Shown here piece after piece: positions 5,501-7,130 of a stretch of DNA of 7,130 nucleotides. The position numbers and the translations under genes are program-made. The stretch lies in NCBI GenBank assembly GCA_003229915.1, contig QIGA01000092.1, positions 1 to 7,130 on the forward strand. Direction: 5' to 3'. Source of the stretch: Chloroflexota bacterium. GTDB taxonomy: Bacteria > Chloroflexota > Dehalococcoidia > SZUA-161. Below the pieces are notes generated by a model that was not told the origin of the DNA, did not search any database, and saw only the letters and a list, made by a program, of their open reading frames with translations. Within the stretch, counting starts at the first letter, position 1, and each line of letters opens with the position of its first letter.

Positions 5501-6115
5501 TTATTCCTTGGGAACGGCGCCTGCTTCGCGTGCTGCGCTGGCTAGTGCTTCATATGGTTGACAGCCCACTACACGCTCATTCCCGATAACAAACGTCGGG
5601 ATGCCAGTAATACCCATCGCGTGTGATTCCTCGCGCAATGCATCGCCACGCTGAAGGTACTTCGGGGAATTGGTAGCTTCTATGGCAGTGATTGGGTCTA
5701 ACCCCGCACGAGTTGCCAATTCAGCCAAGTCTTGGTCATTTTCCAAGTCTTTGCCATCCTTCCAATGGGCCTGCATAGCCAGCTCTCGAAATGTATCCAG
5801 CTTTCCCTTATCACGGGCGAACTCGGCCATTGCAAGTGCGCGACGAGTATTGGGCAGCCGTTCAGGTGTTTGCATGTCATGTATTCCAAAGCCCGACGCA
5901 AAATTCTCCATATATTCTCGTATGTCCTTCATCCTGGCTGCTGGATAGAGTTGTGTCAGAGATATCCCCCCTTTAGGGGTCTCTGGATGAAGCTCAAATC
6001 CTCTCCAGTCTACCTCTACGTCGAACTCGTTCTCCAGCCTGACCAGGCTGCTTCGCTCAGCGATATAGCAGAAGGGTCAAACGAAGTCAGAATAGACCAA
6101 CATTGGTGTAGTCAT
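5501..6115 (-). CDS. FrnE/DsbA-like thiol oxidoreductase, candidate selenoprotein (UPFC active site)
   Basis: The 204-residue protein is a DsbA-family thioredoxin fold of the FrnE type with a helical insert. Met1 is the ATG at 6115, with GAGG (6124-6121) 5 nt upstream. The N-terminal strand reads MLVYSDFV, then an in-frame TGA (codon 13, 6079-6077), then PFCYIAE. Family members have CPFC or CPWC here, so the TGA replaces the first, nucleophilic Cys; Cys16 is the resolving one. The frame continues without a break to TAA at 5501-5503. The cis-Pro loop GITGIPTFV (Pro173) and GCQPYEAL are intact. There is no signal peptide, so it is expected in the cytoplasm. A SECIS-like hairpin follows the TGA. 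Without recoding, only a fragment from Met62 (5932) would be called, lacking the active site. Alternatives are a nonsense mutation or sequencing error; the exact position and otherwise intact sequence favour selenocysteine. Confidence 0.88.
6035..6050 (-). promoter_or_regulatory. Candidate bacterial SECIS element
   Basis: On the mRNA, CAGCCU-GGUC-AGGCUG forms a perfect 6-bp stem with a GGUC apex, the first stem base 27 nt and the loop 33-36 nt past the UGA. The E. coli fdhF SECIS apex also carries GGUC, where the G and U are read by SelB. The distance is larger than in fdhF but within the 16-37 nt range used for bacterial SECIS models (recalled). A competing pairing CUGCU/AGCAG exists just upstream. 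Confidence 0.7.
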
Positions 6116-6120
6116 TTTTA

Positions 6121-6124
6121 CCTC
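6121..6124 (-). promoter_or_regulatory. Shine-Dalgarno of the selenoprotein
   Basis: GAGG lies 5 nt before the ATG at 6115. It matters because it supports initiation upstream of the TGA rather than at Met62. Confidence 0.65.
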
Positions 6125-6130
6125 GGAGTC

Positions 6131-6159
6131 ATTGTGCCATCTCTACTTAGCTCAGTCAA
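6131..6159 (-). promoter_or_regulatory. Sigma70-type promoter of the selenoprotein gene
   Basis: TTGACT (6159-6154) and CACAAT (6136-6131) are separated by 17 bp. The -35 matches 5/6 and the -10 4/6, keeping the key A and T. The start would lie only about 8-10 nt before the ribosome site, giving a very short leader just upstream of the ATG at 6115. This supports independent transcription of the full-length gene. Confidence 0.6.
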
Positions 6160-6241
6160 CTACTTTTAGTGTCCCCATTCTCTATCAAAGAGGTGTCGGT
6201 AAGGCGAAAACATCTGAGGTTGTATGCCTATTCATGACACC

Positions 6242-7075
6242 TCAATAGACCTGTTCGCCAGGTTCGACATCACCGAACCAACGTACAAAGGAGGTGTTGT
6301 AGAGCGACAAAATAGCCAGGTTGCTGAACCGCCAATTCACGTTGAAGGCTTTTTGAGGACAGCCTGTAAGACAGCGGTAACACCGAATGCACTTCCCACC
6401 GAGGATTGGGTGTGGCTGCATTGTGATATTATCCATCGGGCATTCATTGACGCACCATTCGCACAGATCGCAACGGTCTGGGTCAAGTTTCGGCTCAGGT
6501 AACAGGACACGCTGTAATCGGTCTGAGCTGAGCGAAGCCACAAGGTCATAGAATCCCCATCTTGGTTTGATCGCTTCCGGACGGCTTTCGGCCAAGGGGC
6601 TGGAACGTACTGCCGATATGGGTTCTGCGACAGCGGTGGCAAAGCGTCTGGCTCGGTTCAAATCTTCTGCATTGGGACGACCTCGGAAGTGGCCGAGGAG
6701 ACATGGAGCAGGGTGGTGAACTTCTCCGCGGATCAAAACCCCGCCTGCTACGTCGGCACCTTTGCCGCGCAGCAAGTGGGTTAGATCATAGAGGACTCTG
6801 CCAGACGCGCCCCCCGATGTAGCAAAGACAAACGTACGCCGCCCCTCTAGCGGGGGCAGGTTATGAAGAAATTCTTTGATTGGCGTAGGAGCCTGGCTGG
6901 TCATGCATGAGGTTCCTACGCCCAGCAGGTCGCTCTTGGTCACATCGTCAGCGGTCGCCTCCTTCAAAGGGACAGTTCGCGCCGAGTGCCCTGCTTCCTG
7001 AAACGCAGTGGCCATGGTCTCTGCCACCTTGCGCGTGTTGCCAGTTTGCGAAAAGTAGATCATCGTCACATCCAT
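6242..7075 (-). CDS. EFR1-type flavodoxin / 2x[4Fe-4S] ferredoxin fusion
   Basis: The 277-residue protein joins a flavodoxin-like domain (about 1-150) with the FMN phosphate loop SQTGNT (9-14) to a bacterial ferredoxin domain. The latter has two full cluster motifs: C202-x2-C205-x2-C208-x3-C212-P and C229-x2-C232-x2-C235-x3-C239-P. This is the EFR1-family architecture common in anaerobes, expected to shuttle electrons between FMN and Fe-S clusters in the cytoplasm; the partner enzymes are not known. The ATG at 7075 is fixed by GGAGG 6 nt upstream and by the strand MDVTMIYFSQTGNT. It ends in TGA, followed by non-conserved sequence with no SECIS-like hairpin, so TGA is a true stop here. A 126-bp gap separates it from the selenoprotein, which has its own promoter. 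Its own promoter is not clear in the 55 bases before the window edge. Confidence 0.93.
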   Translation of the reverse strand: MDVTMIYFSQTGNTRKVAETMATAFQEAGHSARTVPLKEATADDVTKSDLLGVGTSCMTSQAPTPIKEFLHNLPPLEGRRTFVFATSGGASGRVLYDLTHLLRGKGADVAGGVLIRGEVHHPAPCLLGHFRGRPNAEDLNRARRFATAVAEPISAVRSSPLAESRPEAIKPRWGFYDLVASLSSDRLQRVLLPEPKLDPDRCDLCEWCVNECPMDNITMQPHPILGGKCIRCYRCLTGCPQKAFNVNWRFSNLAILSLYNTSFVRWFGDVEPGEQVY

Positions 7076-7130
7076 TCATCACCTCCAAGGAGCTTGTTGC
7101 ACAAACTAGTTATTTGTAGCTAGCGCGAGC

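Noticed and set aside
5501..5932. A stand-alone 143-residue gene starting at Met62
   Set aside because: It lacks the catalytic CxxC, has no ribosome site at 5932, and the same frame continues upstream through the TGA into clear family sequence with its own promoter and Shine-Dalgarno.
6077..6079. TGA recoded by an altered genetic code (Trp or Gly)
   Set aside because: The flavodoxin-ferredoxin gene and the small zinc protein both end naturally at TGA, and no other gene here uses TGA internally. The position is that of a Cys.

Overview
The window reads like a stretch of a moderate-GC bacterial chromosome. Every confident gene lies on the minus strand, so transcription runs from high to low coordinates. 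The set of families suggests Chloroflexota, perhaps a Dehalococcoidia-like anaerobe: a Gly-rich double zinc-ribbon protein, a small 'CxxC-HHW' zinc protein, a single-RRM protein with an RGG-like tail, a flavodoxin-ferredoxin (EFR1-type) protein and a FrnE-like thioredoxin-fold protein. The organism is an inference from gene families only; no rRNA or phylogenetic marker was compared.

Layout in transcription order. (1) 7075-6242: flavodoxin/2x[4Fe-4S] protein. (2) 6115-5501: a FrnE/DsbA-like oxidoreductase whose first catalytic Cys codon is an in-frame TGA. A 16-nt hairpin with a GGUC apical loop lies 27 nt downstream. This is best read as a previously truncated selenoprotein with a UPFC active site, and it has its own sigma70-type promoter. 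(3) 5440-5315: a compact element of inverted repeats with a perfect 22-bp central palindrome. (4) 5210-4756: a consensus promoter, a leader of about 108 nt and a double zinc-ribbon protein. (5) 4508-4302: a small zinc protein. (6) 4246-3929: an RRM RNA-binding protein. (7) 3655-2216: an RhlB-like DEAD-box RNA helicase. (8) 1988-168: the ribosome-associated GTPase BipA/TypA. (9) 1-156: an open plus-strand frame that may be the 3' end of a convergent gene.

The right part (about 5500-7075) is redox-related. The left part (about 170-5070) is RNA- and ribosome-related: helicase, RRM protein, BipA and two small zinc proteins. That grouping resembles a cold or stress RNA-handling set, though each gene seems to have its own start signals rather than forming one tight operon. 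Three successive genes (RRM, helicase, BipA) appear to start with TTG behind good Shine-Dalgarno sequences.

The main result is the selenoprotein. Ordinary gene calling would start it at Met62 (position 5932) and lose the whole active site. The case rests on three things seen directly: the TGA falls exactly on the catalytic Cys of a CxxC motif, the reading frame is continuous with family-like sequence on both sides, and a SECIS-like stem-loop follows. TGA is used as an ordinary stop by at least two neighbouring genes, which argues against a changed genetic code.
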